A DNA stretch of 12,673 nucleotides from Candidatus Roizmanbacteria bacterium CG22_combo_CG10-13_8_21_14_all_34_12 (GCA_002786595.1 PCTC01000009.1:1-12673), one strand, 5' to 3'; shown: positions 1-10,300, counted from the stretch's first letter. Translations and numbers: made by a program. The notes: generated by a model from the sequence alone, not told the origin.

Positions 1-673
1 AAGAAACCCGCATAATCGGAAAAAGCCCTTGCCCCTGAACGTAGAGACTGCCTCCCGAAACTCTGAACAAAAAATATGTCATCAGTAAAATCATGGAAAA
101 AATTGAATAACTGATTAAGACAATCTGATTTTTTTTAAAAAGAAATAGATAACAAAAAATTAGAAGGAAGAAAACTATTGCGGTTTCTTTCATCAGGAGG
201 GCTATTAATAAAAGAAATGTTCCGAAAAATATGTTTGTTGTAGAGACGGGGCATGCCCCGTCTCTACCACCCGAAAACAAATATAAACCTGCCATTCCCG
301 TTAGCGTAAATCCAACTTCCTGCATGGCCGATGCAAATGAGACTGCTTCAACTGATGCCGGATGAACGAGAAAAATAACTGCCAAAATTAGAGAGATCGT
401 TTCTTTAAAAAAACGCTTAAATAAATAGTAGATTAATACTGCTGTGGCGATATGAAAAATTAACTGAAAAAAGTGGAAAAAAAACGGTCGTGGCCCAAAA
501 ATATTATAAATACCCCAATAAAGAGCCGAAATTACCGGTCGAAAATAAACAGTTCCGGGGATAGAACCTGCTTTCTGAAACATCACTTCATCGTCCCAAA
601 CAAAACCGTTAAATAAGAGTGGGAAATAGATCAATAAACCTAAGAAGACTATCGTCCATGTTTTTTTCATCAT
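1..673 (-). CDS. GT-C-like polytopic glycosyltransferase (partial, C-terminus off window)
   Basis: The frame stays open from the start codon to the window edge (about 224 residues), so only the N-terminal part is visible. I translated it by hand. It begins MMKKTW or MKKTW, followed by a hydrophobic helix and the loop NGFVWDDEVMF (acidic WDDE at about 25-28). Next come YFRPV (42-46), FHFFQLIFHI, and LVHPASVEAV (101-110). Further hydrophobic helices lie near 92-103, 120-132, 147-161, 164-178 and 185-203. An acidic pair in the first extracytoplasmic loop, with downstream FRP and HP..EAV motifs, is typical of TMTC/PMT-like GT-C enzymes, which move sugars from lipid carriers to proteins or glycans outside the membrane. 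The ATG at 673 overlaps the TGA of the rhodanese gene as ATGA; a second in-frame ATG is at 670. The acceptor is unknown, and glycosylation of the giant protein in the same cluster is only inference. A perfect 28-bp palindrome sits inside the frame. Confidence 0.72.
   Translation of the reverse strand, partial: MMKKTWTIVFLGLLIYFPLLFNGFVWDDEVMFQKAGSIPGTVYFRPVISALYWGIYNIFGPRPFFFHFFQLIFHIATAVLIYYLFKRFFKETISLILAVIFLVHPASVEAVSFASAMQEVGFTLTGMAGLYLFSGGRDGACPVSTTNIFFGTFLLLIALLMKETAIVFFLLIFCYLFLFKKNQIVLISYSIFSMILLMTYFLFRVSGGSLYVQGQGLFPIMRVS
240..267. repeat. Perfect 28-bp palindrome inside the glycosyltransferase frame
   Basis: Each 14-base arm reads GTAGAGACGGGGCA and the second arm is its exact reverse complement, with no spacer. 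The centre is GCATGC at 251-256. It is far more GC-rich than the surrounding coding sequence. On the minus strand it encodes residues about 135-144 (G-R-D-G-A-C-P-V-S-T), between two predicted membrane helices, without breaking the frame. It resembles the dispersed GTAGAGACG... palindromes known from other bacterial genomes; that resemblance is from memory. Confidence 0.85.
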
Positions 674-1227
674 TCATTAGTTTGAATGTATTTGTTAATA
701 TCAATTTCGCTCCATTGACTCTCCGGAACCCAAAAATTTTTGAAATGCCTGAATTCATTCCAACCAACTGACATAAGCCTTGCATCTACACCTTTTTCAA
801 GTAAAAAAAGAGCGACTTCTTTTGAAGAAATTGAAAAACTAGTATCTCCATATATTATTACTTTTTTATTTTTAAATTCTTTCAAATTATTTTTTGTTTG
901 ATCAATTAAATAATTTTTAGCCCCTCTGATATGGGCTTTTTTGTATGAAGTTTCATCTCGTATATCAACCAATATAACCTTTTTATCGGAGCTATCTATT
1001 AACTTAATGACCGTCATCGGATCAATATATAGATATTTTTCCAGTTCGATTAGTTCTTTAAGTTTTGGTTTCGGCGCACTAGTTTGCTCCTTTTTGATTT
1101 TAAATAAATTAGGGGAAATATATACCAATAAAAAAACTGTTATAAAACTAACTACAAATGGAATAATGACTTCTCTTACTTTTGTTAAAAGCGAAGACAT
1201 CTGTTTTTTGGATTTTTTTTTATTCAT
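670..1227 (-). CDS. Membrane-anchored rhodanese-like protein lacking the catalytic Cys
   Basis: About 185 residues from the ATG at 1227; an in-frame ATG at 1239 would add MLLG. I numbered residues from the 1239 start. A Lys-rich N-terminus (KKKSKKQ) is followed by one membrane helix at about 24-42, a Lys/Pro linker, and a single rhodanese fold at about 72-167. The fold shows VILVDIRDETSYKKAHIRGAKN (the usual D.R...E...GHI.GA.N block), then KKVIIYGDTSF, then ALFLLEKGVDARLMSVGWNEF. The active-site cysteine expected after VIIY is Gly131, and the whole protein has no cysteine. It is therefore unlikely to be a sulfurtransferase and may be a binding or sensing domain. The gene overlaps the permease stop by 8 nt and the glycosyltransferase start by 4 nt. 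I prefer the 1227 start because TATGAATAA mirrors the overlap seen before the giant gene; no good ribosome binding site decides it. Confidence 0.82.
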   Translation of the reverse strand: MNKKKSKKQMSSLLTKVREVIIPFVVSFITVFLLVYISPNLFKIKKEQTSAPKPKLKELIELEKYLYIDPMTVIKLIDSSDKKVILVDIRDETSYKKAHIRGAKNYLIDQTKNNLKEFKNKKVIIYGDTSFSISSKEVALFLLEKGVDARLMSVGWNEFRHFKNFWVPESQWSEIDINKYIQTNE

Positions 1228-3349
1228 ACCTAAGAGCATTTAATGCTGAGGTCTTTTTGGCTCTATACGCCGGATAAAGACCTGTTAATAATCCTACCAC
1301 AAAAGCACAGATTATAATAAAGGCAACAAAATATGGAGGAAGATAGTTCAATTGAAGAAAACCCTGACCTTTTGATATGGCTATAATTGAGATTAATATA
1401 GAAAATATTTCACCAATAGAAAATCCAAATATAAGTCCTCCAATACCTCCAGACAAACCCATGATCATCGCTTCAGCCAAGAAAAGATCTTGAACTTCGT
1501 CTGATACCATCCCGATTGCCTTCATTCCTCCGGTTTCCCGGGTGCGTTCCAACAAAGAAACTGTCAGAGTGTTAAACATTCCAAGCGAAGCAACCCCCAA
1601 AGCCACCATTCCCAAGATCGCCAACAATAATCTCAGATTATTAAATAAGCTTTCGATCTGCTTAACGGTATCGTAGGTAGACGATGTCCTAAATCCCATT
1701 GTCTCAATTTCTTTTCTCACTTTTGGAAGGTCTTTTTGATTATTTAATATAAGCTTGAACTGGGAAAAATTCTTTATTCCCAATTTTTGAATGTCGGAAA
1801 ATGGAACGTAAAAATAGGTATTGTTTGTGTCATCGATGACTCCAATAATCTTATACTCAACTTCAGAAGTCATCACTCTACCTTCGATGTCAGGCATTAA
1901 GCTTTTAACTATGATAAAAGAGGATTTAAAGGTCGTGCCGATCGCCTTGTTAATGTTAATATTTAAAAGATTTAAAAATCCTGAAGAAACAACTGCTTCT
2001 CCATCCGGACGATGAACGAATTTTAATGTTTCAACTTGTTTTTTTTGGGCAGAAGAAGACGCTTGTAAAGATACCGTCTCAATCCCTGCTTCGTCAGTGG
2101 CGACTACTGATTCACCATAAATAGCCGAAGAAGAAGCGTCAGCTGAATCTGAAGCTGCCAAAACATCGTCGGTAAATATAACTTCGGCGCTTCCGGTTGA
2201 AATCCCCAAAACCGATCCAAAATTGTCTTTGACTATAATGCTAATATTTTTTTGTTCAACACACCCTTCTTCCCACCTTTGTTTTCCGACGTCATCCAAA
2301 TTTGGAATTAAAGTCCCATCGGCTTTTTTTTCAAAAATCGGAAATTTAGCTTTAACCCATTTTCCTAAATAAACATTATTCTTTTTGTCAAAACCAGTCC
2401 GGCCATTTTGCGAAAAAGGATAATAGTCTGATCCCCAATATTGATACCCTGTATAGCCTCCAACTATTCTTGACCCATAACCGATCATTTTGGCTGTCGT
2501 TGAACAGCTCGTCCAAATGACAACAGGCTTTTCTGGATTAAGATTAAAAGTAATTTCTCTTTCGGCGATCCTTTGGTTAAGTTCACCAAATTCAATTTTT
2601 GTTTCCGATCCGGCTACTTGCCCATTTTCTAGAAAATTAAGACTTAATTTTTCATCTAATGAAGTGTTATTAGCAAAGGCTTTTCCTTTTAAAAACTTAA
2701 TATTAATTCCATTTATTAAATAATCTTTGGGAACCGCATAGGCTAAAATGTCTGTTTGGGCCCGTTTATAGTTAATTCTCCCAACAACCGAAATAATTGG
2801 CATAGCAAAAGTCTTCTCTTTAATTTTATTTATTTTATTAAAGACATCCTGATTTAATCTCAAAGCTGTATTTTCCCCGGCGGAAATATCGATCATTTTC
2901 AGCTCGTTTAGACCAGCCACTTTACTAATAATCAATTTTTCAATTCCGTATCCAAGTGATAATAATAATACAATTGCTCCAACCCCGACTGACATTCCAA
3001 AAATAGTAATAAAGGATCGGGTCTTCTTAATCATCATATTTCGATAGGCTAATTCAATCAAATAAATTCTTTCAACTTGAGAAGATCGACCTGATTCCAG
3101 TTTGTTTATAAAGGTAGTCATTAATTTACCCATTTTATTTTTCCAAACATTGCCGACGACTTTGAATAAACCACCTATCAATGGGACTCTTTCAAAAAGT
3201 CCATAAACTTTTTCAAATAAGAAGATTAATAGTATTATAAAGAAAGTTAAAAAAAGATAAATTGTACGAATAATACCAGGAATAGACTTAATAAAAAGTT
3301 TAAAATTACTTGGCCAATCTTTTATATTAAACGATTTTTTTATTTCCAT
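1220..3349 (-). CDS. MacB/FtsX-family ABC transporter permease with expanded extracytoplasmic domain
   Basis: 709 residues; membrane partner of the ATPase gene that ends one base upstream. After a 100-residue N-terminal extension with an extra helix (about 26-47), the MacB-type pattern follows. AYRNMMIKKTRSFITIFGMSVGVGAIVLL (101-129) is the entry helix. A large extracytoplasmic domain spans about 140-570. Three C-terminal helices lie at about 573-598, 624-656 and 673-694. The FtsX signature is GMFNTLTVSLLERTRETGGMKAIGM (590-614) and the end is YPAYRAKKTSALNALRYE. The outer domain is much larger than in usual MacB proteins. It contains two Cys (282 and 363) and an Ala/Ser/Asp-rich stretch at about 396-436. 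MacB-type transporters are mechanotransmission pumps acting on extracytoplasmic substrates, not classical channels. No MacA-like adaptor lies nearby, as expected for a single-membrane cell. The substrate is unknown. Confidence 0.9.
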   Translation of the reverse strand: MEIKKSFNIKDWPSNFKLFIKSIPGIIRTIYLFLTFFIILLIFLFEKVYGLFERVPLIGGLFKVVGNVWKNKMGKLMTTFINKLESGRSSQVERIYLIELAYRNMMIKKTRSFITIFGMSVGVGAIVLLLSLGYGIEKLIISKVAGLNELKMIDISAGENTALRLNQDVFNKINKIKEKTFAMPIISVVGRINYKRAQTDILAYAVPKDYLINGINIKFLKGKAFANNTSLDEKLSLNFLENGQVAGSETKIEFGELNQRIAEREITFNLNPEKPVVIWTSCSTTAKMIGYGSRIVGGYTGYQYWGSDYYPFSQNGRTGFDKKNNVYLGKWVKAKFPIFEKKADGTLIPNLDDVGKQRWEEGCVEQKNISIIVKDNFGSVLGISTGSAEVIFTDDVLAASDSADASSSAIYGESVVATDEAGIETVSLQASSSAQKKQVETLKFVHRPDGEAVVSSGFLNLLNININKAIGTTFKSSFIIVKSLMPDIEGRVMTSEVEYKIIGVIDDTNNTYFYVPFSDIQKLGIKNFSQFKLILNNQKDLPKVRKEIETMGFRTSSTYDTVKQIESLFNNLRLLLAILGMVALGVASLGMFNTLTVSLLERTRETGGMKAIGMVSDEVQDLFLAEAMIMGLSGGIGGLIFGFSIGEIFSILISIIAISKGQGFLQLNYLPPYFVAFIIICAFVVGLLTGLYPAYRAKKTSALNALRYE

Positions 3350-3350
3350 A

Positions 3351-4145
3351 TTATAGTTTCAACTTCTTTAAGAAATCACGGTCACGAACATTTGATTCGC
3401 CATCAATTTCTTTTTTACCAGAAAATATCTTCGATCTGGTTTTTTTACTGACTTCTATTTCTTCAACTACTTCCCCATCAAGCATATGATAGATCTTGGT
3501 CGCATATTTCAAATATTCCAAATCATGAGTGACCATGACAATAGTTTTCCCAAGATCAACTAATTTTAAAAATGTCTTTAAAAGTTCACGACCGGATACG
3601 GTATCCAAGTTCCCGGTTGGCTCATCGGCAATAATCATTAATGGATCAATGCTAAGAGCTCTAGCCAAAGTAACTTTTTGTTGTTGTCCACCTGATAGTT
3701 CATTTGGCATATATTCAGACCACTTATCCATCCCGACCAATTCCAGGTTTTTTTTAGCTTTTTCCATTATCTCTTTTTCATCAAGATCAAGTAAATGAAG
3801 CGGAAAGCAGACATTTTCAATGATATTAAGAGCAGAGATCCATAAAGGTTGTTGGAAAACCATTCCTACATGAAATCGTCTATATAAAGCCCTTTCGTCT
3901 TCATTTAATTTATAAAAATCCTTTCCCTCAACCAATACCTGGCCGGTCGTCGGCGGTTCGAGACCCAATATGCAGTGAAGCAGGGTTGATTTTCCACAAC
4001 CAGAGGGACCAAAAATGATCGCAAATTCCCCTTGTTTCACTTTAATATTGATTCCTTTAAGAACGTTAACTTCGCTATCCTTCATCAAGAAGGATTTTTT
4101 TAAGTTGCTTATTTCAATTAAAGTTTTGTTGTTGTTAATGTTCAT
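3351..4145 (-). CDS. MacB/LolD-type ABC transporter ATP-binding protein
   Basis: 264 residues with every ATPase motif intact: Walker A GPSGCGKST (46-54), Q-loop VFQQP (Q98), signature LSGGQQQ (150-156), Walker B LMIIADEP (169-176, D174/E175), D-loop GNLD (178-181) and H-loop VTHD (H207). The sequence around LSGGQQQKVTLARAL and ADEPTGNLD is characteristic of the LolD/MacB/FtsE group. The basic tail (about 231-264, KKTRSKIF...RDRDFLKKLKL) extends beyond the usual core of about 225 residues. The stop lies one base before the permease ATG, so the two are co-translated and form one transporter. The start ATG at 4145 has no visible Shine-Dalgarno sequence. Upstream is the hairpin-bearing gap, so it is uncertain whether transcription reads through from the giant gene. 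A weak TATAGT at about 4217-4222 on the minus strand is not enough to call a promoter. Confidence 0.95.
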   Translation of the reverse strand: MNINNNKTLIEISNLKKSFLMKDSEVNVLKGINIKVKQGEFAIIFGPSGCGKSTLLHCILGLEPPTTGQVLVEGKDFYKLNEDERALYRRFHVGMVFQQPLWISALNIIENVCFPLHLLDLDEKEIMEKAKKNLELVGMDKWSEYMPNELSGGQQQKVTLARALSIDPLMIIADEPTGNLDTVSGRELLKTFLKLVDLGKTIVMVTHDLEYLKYATKIYHMLDGEVVEEIEVSKKTRSKIFSGKKEIDGESNVRDRDFLKKLKL

Positions 4146-4168
4146 ATATATGAGTTAGTAATGAATGT

Positions 4169-4298
4169 GTCATCCCCGTGAACCTGTCTGCGCAGGCAGA
4201 GACGGGGATCCAGACTATAATTACCTTTTTCATAATGTATATTTAGCTTGGATTCCCGCCGGAGCCTGCCCTCGACTCCGATCGGGGGCGGGAATGAC
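4169..4298. repeat. Composite REP-like element: two GC-rich hairpins back to back
   Basis: Element A (4169-4213) begins GTCATCCCCGT and ends ACGGGGATCCAG. Its 8-bp arms at 4172-4179 and 4202-4209 are perfect, and inside them is a second near-palindrome, CTGTCTGC/GCAGGCAG (4184-4199). Element B (4249-4298) begins TTGGATTCCCGCC and ends GGCGGGAATGAC. It has perfect 9-bp arms at 4252-4260 and 4287-4295, and inner arms CTCGA/TCGGG. The outer ends are GTCAT and ATGAC, and the inner ends are CCAG and TTGG, so the two elements are in mirror orientation around an AT-rich spacer (4214-4248). Neither stem is followed by a T-run on the minus strand, so this is not a textbook terminator. The RNA could still stabilise or attenuate the message between the giant gene and the transporter. 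Confidence 0.75.
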
Positions 4299-4312
4299 AA
4301 ACAAATTTTATT

Positions 4313-7300
4313 TTATTGTTTAATATTTAAATTATTTAAAAATCCAAATGTCTTTGATAGATTTTCGATAACCAAATTTAAGGCGTCTTTAGTTGATTTT
4401 GGGGTAATAATAACTGTATCAAATGATTGGCCAATATTTCCAGCTTTATCCTTTGAAGATGCCCGAAGATGGTAAATTTTAGCCGGAGTTAAACTGGTAA
4501 TCGTTACGGTGTGATTAGTCGTCAGATTACTATCTTCCTGAGTTGTTTGGTCATAACCTGTCCCTGTTCCTTGAGCATATTCAACTTGAGTACTAGCCGG
4601 TTCATCGGTATCCCAAGAAACAACGATTTGAGCCTTAGCACTGTCCCCAACTCCTACGATAGTTGCTTCAACATTCATATTTTGAATTTCAGGGGGCCTC
4701 ATATCGTTTGAAGTTTTAGTTTTTCTCGTTTCAGTCTTAGATTCGTTTCCGGCGCTATCTTTTCCTTTAATGATTAATGTATATTCAGTATCATCAATCA
4801 AATTTTTTAGAATAACTTCATGGTTTTTTTTCAAAGCCAAGCTGACCGAGTCAATTGCCCGCTCCGGATAGGCGGTCGGATAGTAAGAAACTACAGTCGA
4901 TATTAATGTATTTGAGGACCAAAGCAGTCTCAAAGTTGCCGTCGCCATTCCTGAAACCTGCTGAAGTTTCAAGTTTAATATTTTTGGTGTTGGCAAAGTT
5001 TCAAAAGTATATTCGTCACTATAGTAGACATTTGCTTCTTCATCTTCACCAGCAATTCGAAGGTGATAAGGAGTGCCTTCAATCAAGTTATCGAGAACAA
5101 CAGTATAAGTTGATTCGTTAGTCGAGGTTGATAGTGAACTGGTTGCCCCGTAACTAACTGTTTTTCCATATTCAATAGTGGCTTTAACGGAACTTTTTAT
5201 CGTGAAATTTACATAGGCAGAATTAATATTGACATTAGAAAATTTAACTGCCGAAACAAACGGGGCTGCGTTGGTGACCAAACTATATTCATCAGAACTG
5301 CCGGTATTTCCGTCCTCATCCGTCCAGAGAACTTTATAATAATAAGTTGTTCCCGGATCAAGTCCTGACAAAGCGATGGAATGGGCGGTAATTTGAGTCG
5401 ATGACCCAACTTCTTCTCCATAACTACCGGCAGACTTACCATATTTTACAAATGAACTGGCTGTGCGTGAAGTTGACCAGCCGATCGTGGCTGTTTTTGT
5501 TTTGACAGTGGCGGTCGGCTCCCCAACCAGTGATGGAGCAACCCGCCACCTTCCGTCCGGATAAAGATTAACAGTATCGGAAACTGCTGAGCATTCGTTG
5601 GTCGAGTCACATGCTTTAACACAATAATATTTTTTATCTTGAGTCAACCCTGTGTCAACATATGATGTTTGGGTTGATGAAGCAATATAATTAAAGTCGG
5701 AATAATTACTTGTACAAACCGAGCTAGCAACAGCTGACCGATAGATCTTATAGGTGGCAACGCCACTACCTGACGATTCAGGAGCATCCCAGGAAAGTGC
5801 CAACCTCCAACTTGATGTTTCTTTAATTGAAACGTCTGAAATATCAATGTTGCGGGCAATCCCCGGGGCTGAAGTATCGGCAGTAAAAGTGATATTAGCA
5901 TAGTTTAGATAATCAATATTTCCGGCCTCGTCTTTTGCAACAACATAAAATACATTATCTCCTTTTTGTGTAGCATAAGAATCGGTTGTTAAATATGTAT
6001 CTGACAGACCAATTTCATTAACATTATTTCCTGTTGGCAAAGCATTAATTGAATAGTAATATCTTAAACCCGACTGCGCACCGGAAAAAGATTCAGGGAC
6101 ATCCCAAGCAAAGGCAAACTCATTAACTGTATTTGAATTACTCCCGTCTGTTGGATGTGTAACTTCCAAACTGGTCGGTTTTGACGGAGCTGTTCCTGAA
6201 TATTTATATATTTGGGTCGCATAGGAAGAAGCATAATTTCCGGCATTATCTTTGGAGCGGACATAAAAAGTATTATTTTCTCCGTCATCATAAGCAAGTA
6301 CGCCACTAGCTGTAGCCGTACCATCGGCATCCATTGTTGCCAAACATGTTTCTGTAGAATAAGTGCCTACTTCAGTTAGATATTTATAACAATAGCTTCC
6401 AATAAGTGAAGCGCTATCGGTTGCCCCTTTCATTGTAAAATCATAATCGTTAACCGATGTATACCCCGGCGGACTCACGCTGATTGTTATGGGATTACTT
6501 GGGCTATCAGAATCAAACTTGTAAATAAAAGGTTGCCAGTTTGAGGCTGAATAATTTCCGTCATCATCAATTGCTTGAATCCTTAAATAATATGTATTTC
6601 CCGAGATTAAACCTGACGCCGTGTAGGTTGATGACGTCGTCAAAGTTCCGCTTTCTGAGGCTTCGGCATCCTGATCAGTACCAAAATATACATAATAACC
6701 GGCGATTCCCGATCCACCGGAGCTGTCAGTCGCTCCACCGGTCGCCTCAGCGTCCGGCCAGTCAAAATTAGGAGCTGTGTGATTGTACCAAGTATTTGTA
6801 GTAATTGCGGCAGACTGGGTTGCAGTCGAATATGAATTTAACGTGGTTGGGTTAGTCGGAGCATTAACGTCCTGATAATAGTATATTATATAGTCGGAAA
6901 TCGTTCCTGAATAAATACCATCTGATGACGCCATAGCAAATTTAACTTTCAAATATTGATTAGCGGTTGAATTAATTTTATATGTATAAGTTGTTCCGAC
7001 GTTTTTAACTTCTGAAGCCTCACTCCAATCGGACCAAGTGGTATTATCCGAAGAACTGCTAGTATAAACCGTCAAAGTTGAATTAGTAGCGGACGTGTAC
7101 GTGACACTCATATTGGCATATCTATAAGTGGCCGTCAGATCATGATTTGGTGAAATATAATTTCCGCTTTCTTCAAAAGATGAAGTCGATGTCTGCATCA
7201 CGTACGTATAAAGACCGTTTGAGAATGTGTTAGTTCCGGGTCCCGCAATAACAAAGATTTTATCACTCCCGTTTGAAGCGGCAGAACCACCGGCTGTAAT

Positions 7301-10300
7301 ATTAGCCGGTGCATTTGCTATTGCAGTCCATGTATTTCCGGAGACAGAATACTGATAACAACCGCTTGTATTCCATCCTCGGCAGGCATAAATATAATCT
7401 CCCCCGCCATCAACTAAAAATCCATCATTATAAATTCCTCCTCCAGTTGGCAAATCGGCTACCGCCGGATCGCTCCATGTATTGGCCGAAGGATCATACC
7501 GATAAAATTGCAGTCCCGTTCCACCTCTATCTGCATATATATAACCGTTTTTATAAATTAGATCGGCACCATAGGACATTGTTGATGGAGCCACAGCTCT
7601 AACCTCCCAACGATTACCAGCCGTTCCTTGAGTATCGTATCTATAAAAAGTATTTGAATTACCTCTTAGCCAGTAGATATATTGACTACCGTCAAATGTC
7701 ATGGCCGATCCAACATATGAATCGTATGGGGGAGGATCTGTAGTTATTTCTGACCAAATATCTGTCGAAACATCATATTGATAAAATTTTCTGAAATAAT
7801 AATTTGCCGTAGCATAAATTTTATTATTGACACTATCGTAAACTAATTCCGCACCATAATGAAATCCAGCCGGAGCATCAGCCATTTTGGTTGCCTCGCC
7901 GGTGACATAGTTGTAACGGATAAACAGATTGTCATAATTACCTTTCGTTAAATACAGATAATTTCCGTCTCCTTTTATTATGTCAGCTCCATAACCAAAA
8001 GTATGTGAGTACGATCCTCTAAACCAATCGCCAAAAAGATTGGTATTGGGGATAAGCCAAGAGGATTTAGTTATGTTGTATTTATAAAAATTCTTACCAC
8101 CACCACCTCTAATAACATAAAGATTCCCTCCAACATTTCTTAAGGCTGACCCGACTGATATTCCAATCGGTGTATCAGTTAAACTAACCCATGTTTGAGT
8201 TGAGATATCGTATTTGTAGAAAAATGGGTCGCCTCCTCCTGAAAAAAAATATAAAGCATTACTGGTTGAATCGTATTCGATTTTTGAACCTGCGGTTGAT
8301 AGCGTTGGCGTATTTGGCAATACCATCCATGAATTGCTTGAAATACTATAACTGGAAAATCCTGTTCGCGCTCCCTGGGTAAGATAGATCGTATCGCTTC
8401 CGTCATAGGCCATATTGGCCCCATTATTTACTACGTTGTTTACCTGCGTCGTTGGAGCCCCAAAATCGATATTAGCCATTTGTTCCCAAATATTGCCCTC
8501 AGTATCATAACGATAAAAAGCGTCATCACCGTTTCCTCGTGTGGCATAAATATAGCGGTTGCCGTCATAGATTAAATCCGTTCCTTGATAGGCATTTTGT
8601 GGCAGATCGACCGCCGCCGAGTCATCCCAAGTATTGTTGGCAATATCATATCTCCAAAACTTAGTTGTATTATAACCACGAAGAGCATAAAGATATCCTG
8701 AAGGTCCTTCAACTAAACTATCACCATAATAAACCGCCTCGGGTGTCGTTGCTTTTGTTGACCAAACATCAGTCGTTACATCATATTCATAAAATGTAGT
8801 TGTGTTATAGCCTCGAAAAATATAAAGCTTATTAGTCGAAGAAACATAAGCAAAATCTGATCCATAATAAATACCTGCAGGAGATAAACTCAGTCTTTCT
8901 TGCAACCAAAAACCTGGTTTACCTGACAGTTTTATTTCGTCTCCTGTAGTTGATATATTAGTTGCTATCCCTCCGGAAAAATCCGTACTTAAAGTTTGAG
9001 TAATACTTTGGGGAGGAGATACACCATTATAAACGTAGGTAAACCCAGTGGTTGCATCACTAATATTTCCGGCCGTATCTTTTGTTTTTAGACGAAGATA
9101 ATAGGTCGTTCCGGTGGTCATTTCAAGAGTTGCTGTATAATTTGCGGTCGTTTGATAATTACCTGCAGTTGCCGGATCAGCCGAGCTACTGGTTCCGTAA
9201 TATAGGTAATAGCCGGCAACGCTTGTTTCAGCATCGGTGGCGCCAGTCCAAGTAAAATATGGCTGATGATAACCATAGCTACTGCCGGAAGTTAATGTCA
9301 CTCCTCCAACCGCCTGGGATTTACCAATAAAAGTTGTTGGATTAGCTGGAGTACTCTCATCTCCGGCATAGTTAACCACTAAAGAATAGATCGCTGGAGT
9401 TTGAGTTCTATCAGTTGAAGCAGTTAACGTTGCTCTTATTTCTAAATATCTTGCAGCCACAGATACTATTGTTGTTCCGCTGACCGCTTCCCAACTCGAC
9501 CAATTGGTTTTATCCGAGCTTGACCTTGTCTCAAAGGAAACATTTGAATCGCCCGGGGTTGACGTCGATGAAATAAGTGAGGTAAAACTGGTTGCATAGC
9601 TTAGATCAAGAGTGTTGCTGGTCCAAGTTCCGGAAGACTGATAATTATTACTTCCAACAGAAAAGCTAAACATTCTATATATGCTATTTCCTAATACTAC
9701 ATAGAAGTTTCCGCTCCCATCGGACTCAAGTGAGCTTCCAGCCCAAGCACCAATTTCGGTTGCTCCGTATGTCTGCGTCTGGCCGAGCCAGCGCCAAGTC
9801 CCTCCGGAAATCGTATATTCCCAAATATCCGATTTTAGATAACCGGCCAAAAAGTATAACTTGCCGCTGTAGTAACTTATATCTGTTCCGTAATAAGGGG
9901 AAAACGGCAGAGAGCCTAAATCGGTCCACGCATCACCAGAAATTGAGTATTTTAATATTGAAACAATTCCTGAACCGCCAATGTAATAGATATCAGTTCC
10001 ATTTGAAATCATTCTTGAACCATACCCAGCCTCAGCATTGTCTGGTAAGTCAGCAACCAATGGATCACTCCAAGTATCGGTTGAGATTTGATAACGCCAG
10101 AAACTGCGAGTCAGATATCCACGAGTTGCATAGATATAGTCACCTGAGCCGGGATAAACCAGCGTTGAACCATAACCAGTTGTAGTTGGAGTAGTGGTTG
10201 TCATTGTTGTCCAACTACCTCCGGCCGGATCATAACGGTAAAGATTGTTTGCTCCACTTCCTCTTAAAAAGTATAGATAACTGCCGGCAACAGTTCCTTT

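Noticed and set aside
670..672. Recoded TGA (Gracilibacteria-type code)
   Set aside because: TGA ends the rhodanese-like gene exactly where the next gene starts (ATGA overlap), and no in-frame TGA interrupts any of the long frames.
1228..1239. Upstream start for the rhodanese-like gene adding MLLG
   Set aside because: It is possible, but it would need a 20-nt overlap with the permease and has no ribosome site. The 8-nt overlap start at 1227 matches the other junction in the cluster. Not excluded.
4249..4298. Rho-independent terminator of the giant gene
   Set aside because: A strong stem is present just after the stop, but what follows it on the minus strand is AAGCTAAATATAC, not a T-run. 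A REP-like element explains it better.
9730..10185. Plus-strand open frame of 151 codons inside the giant gene
   Set aside because: It lies antisense to well-supported Kelch-like repeats, with no recognisable protein features and no promoter or ribosome site. It is a by-product of repeat composition.
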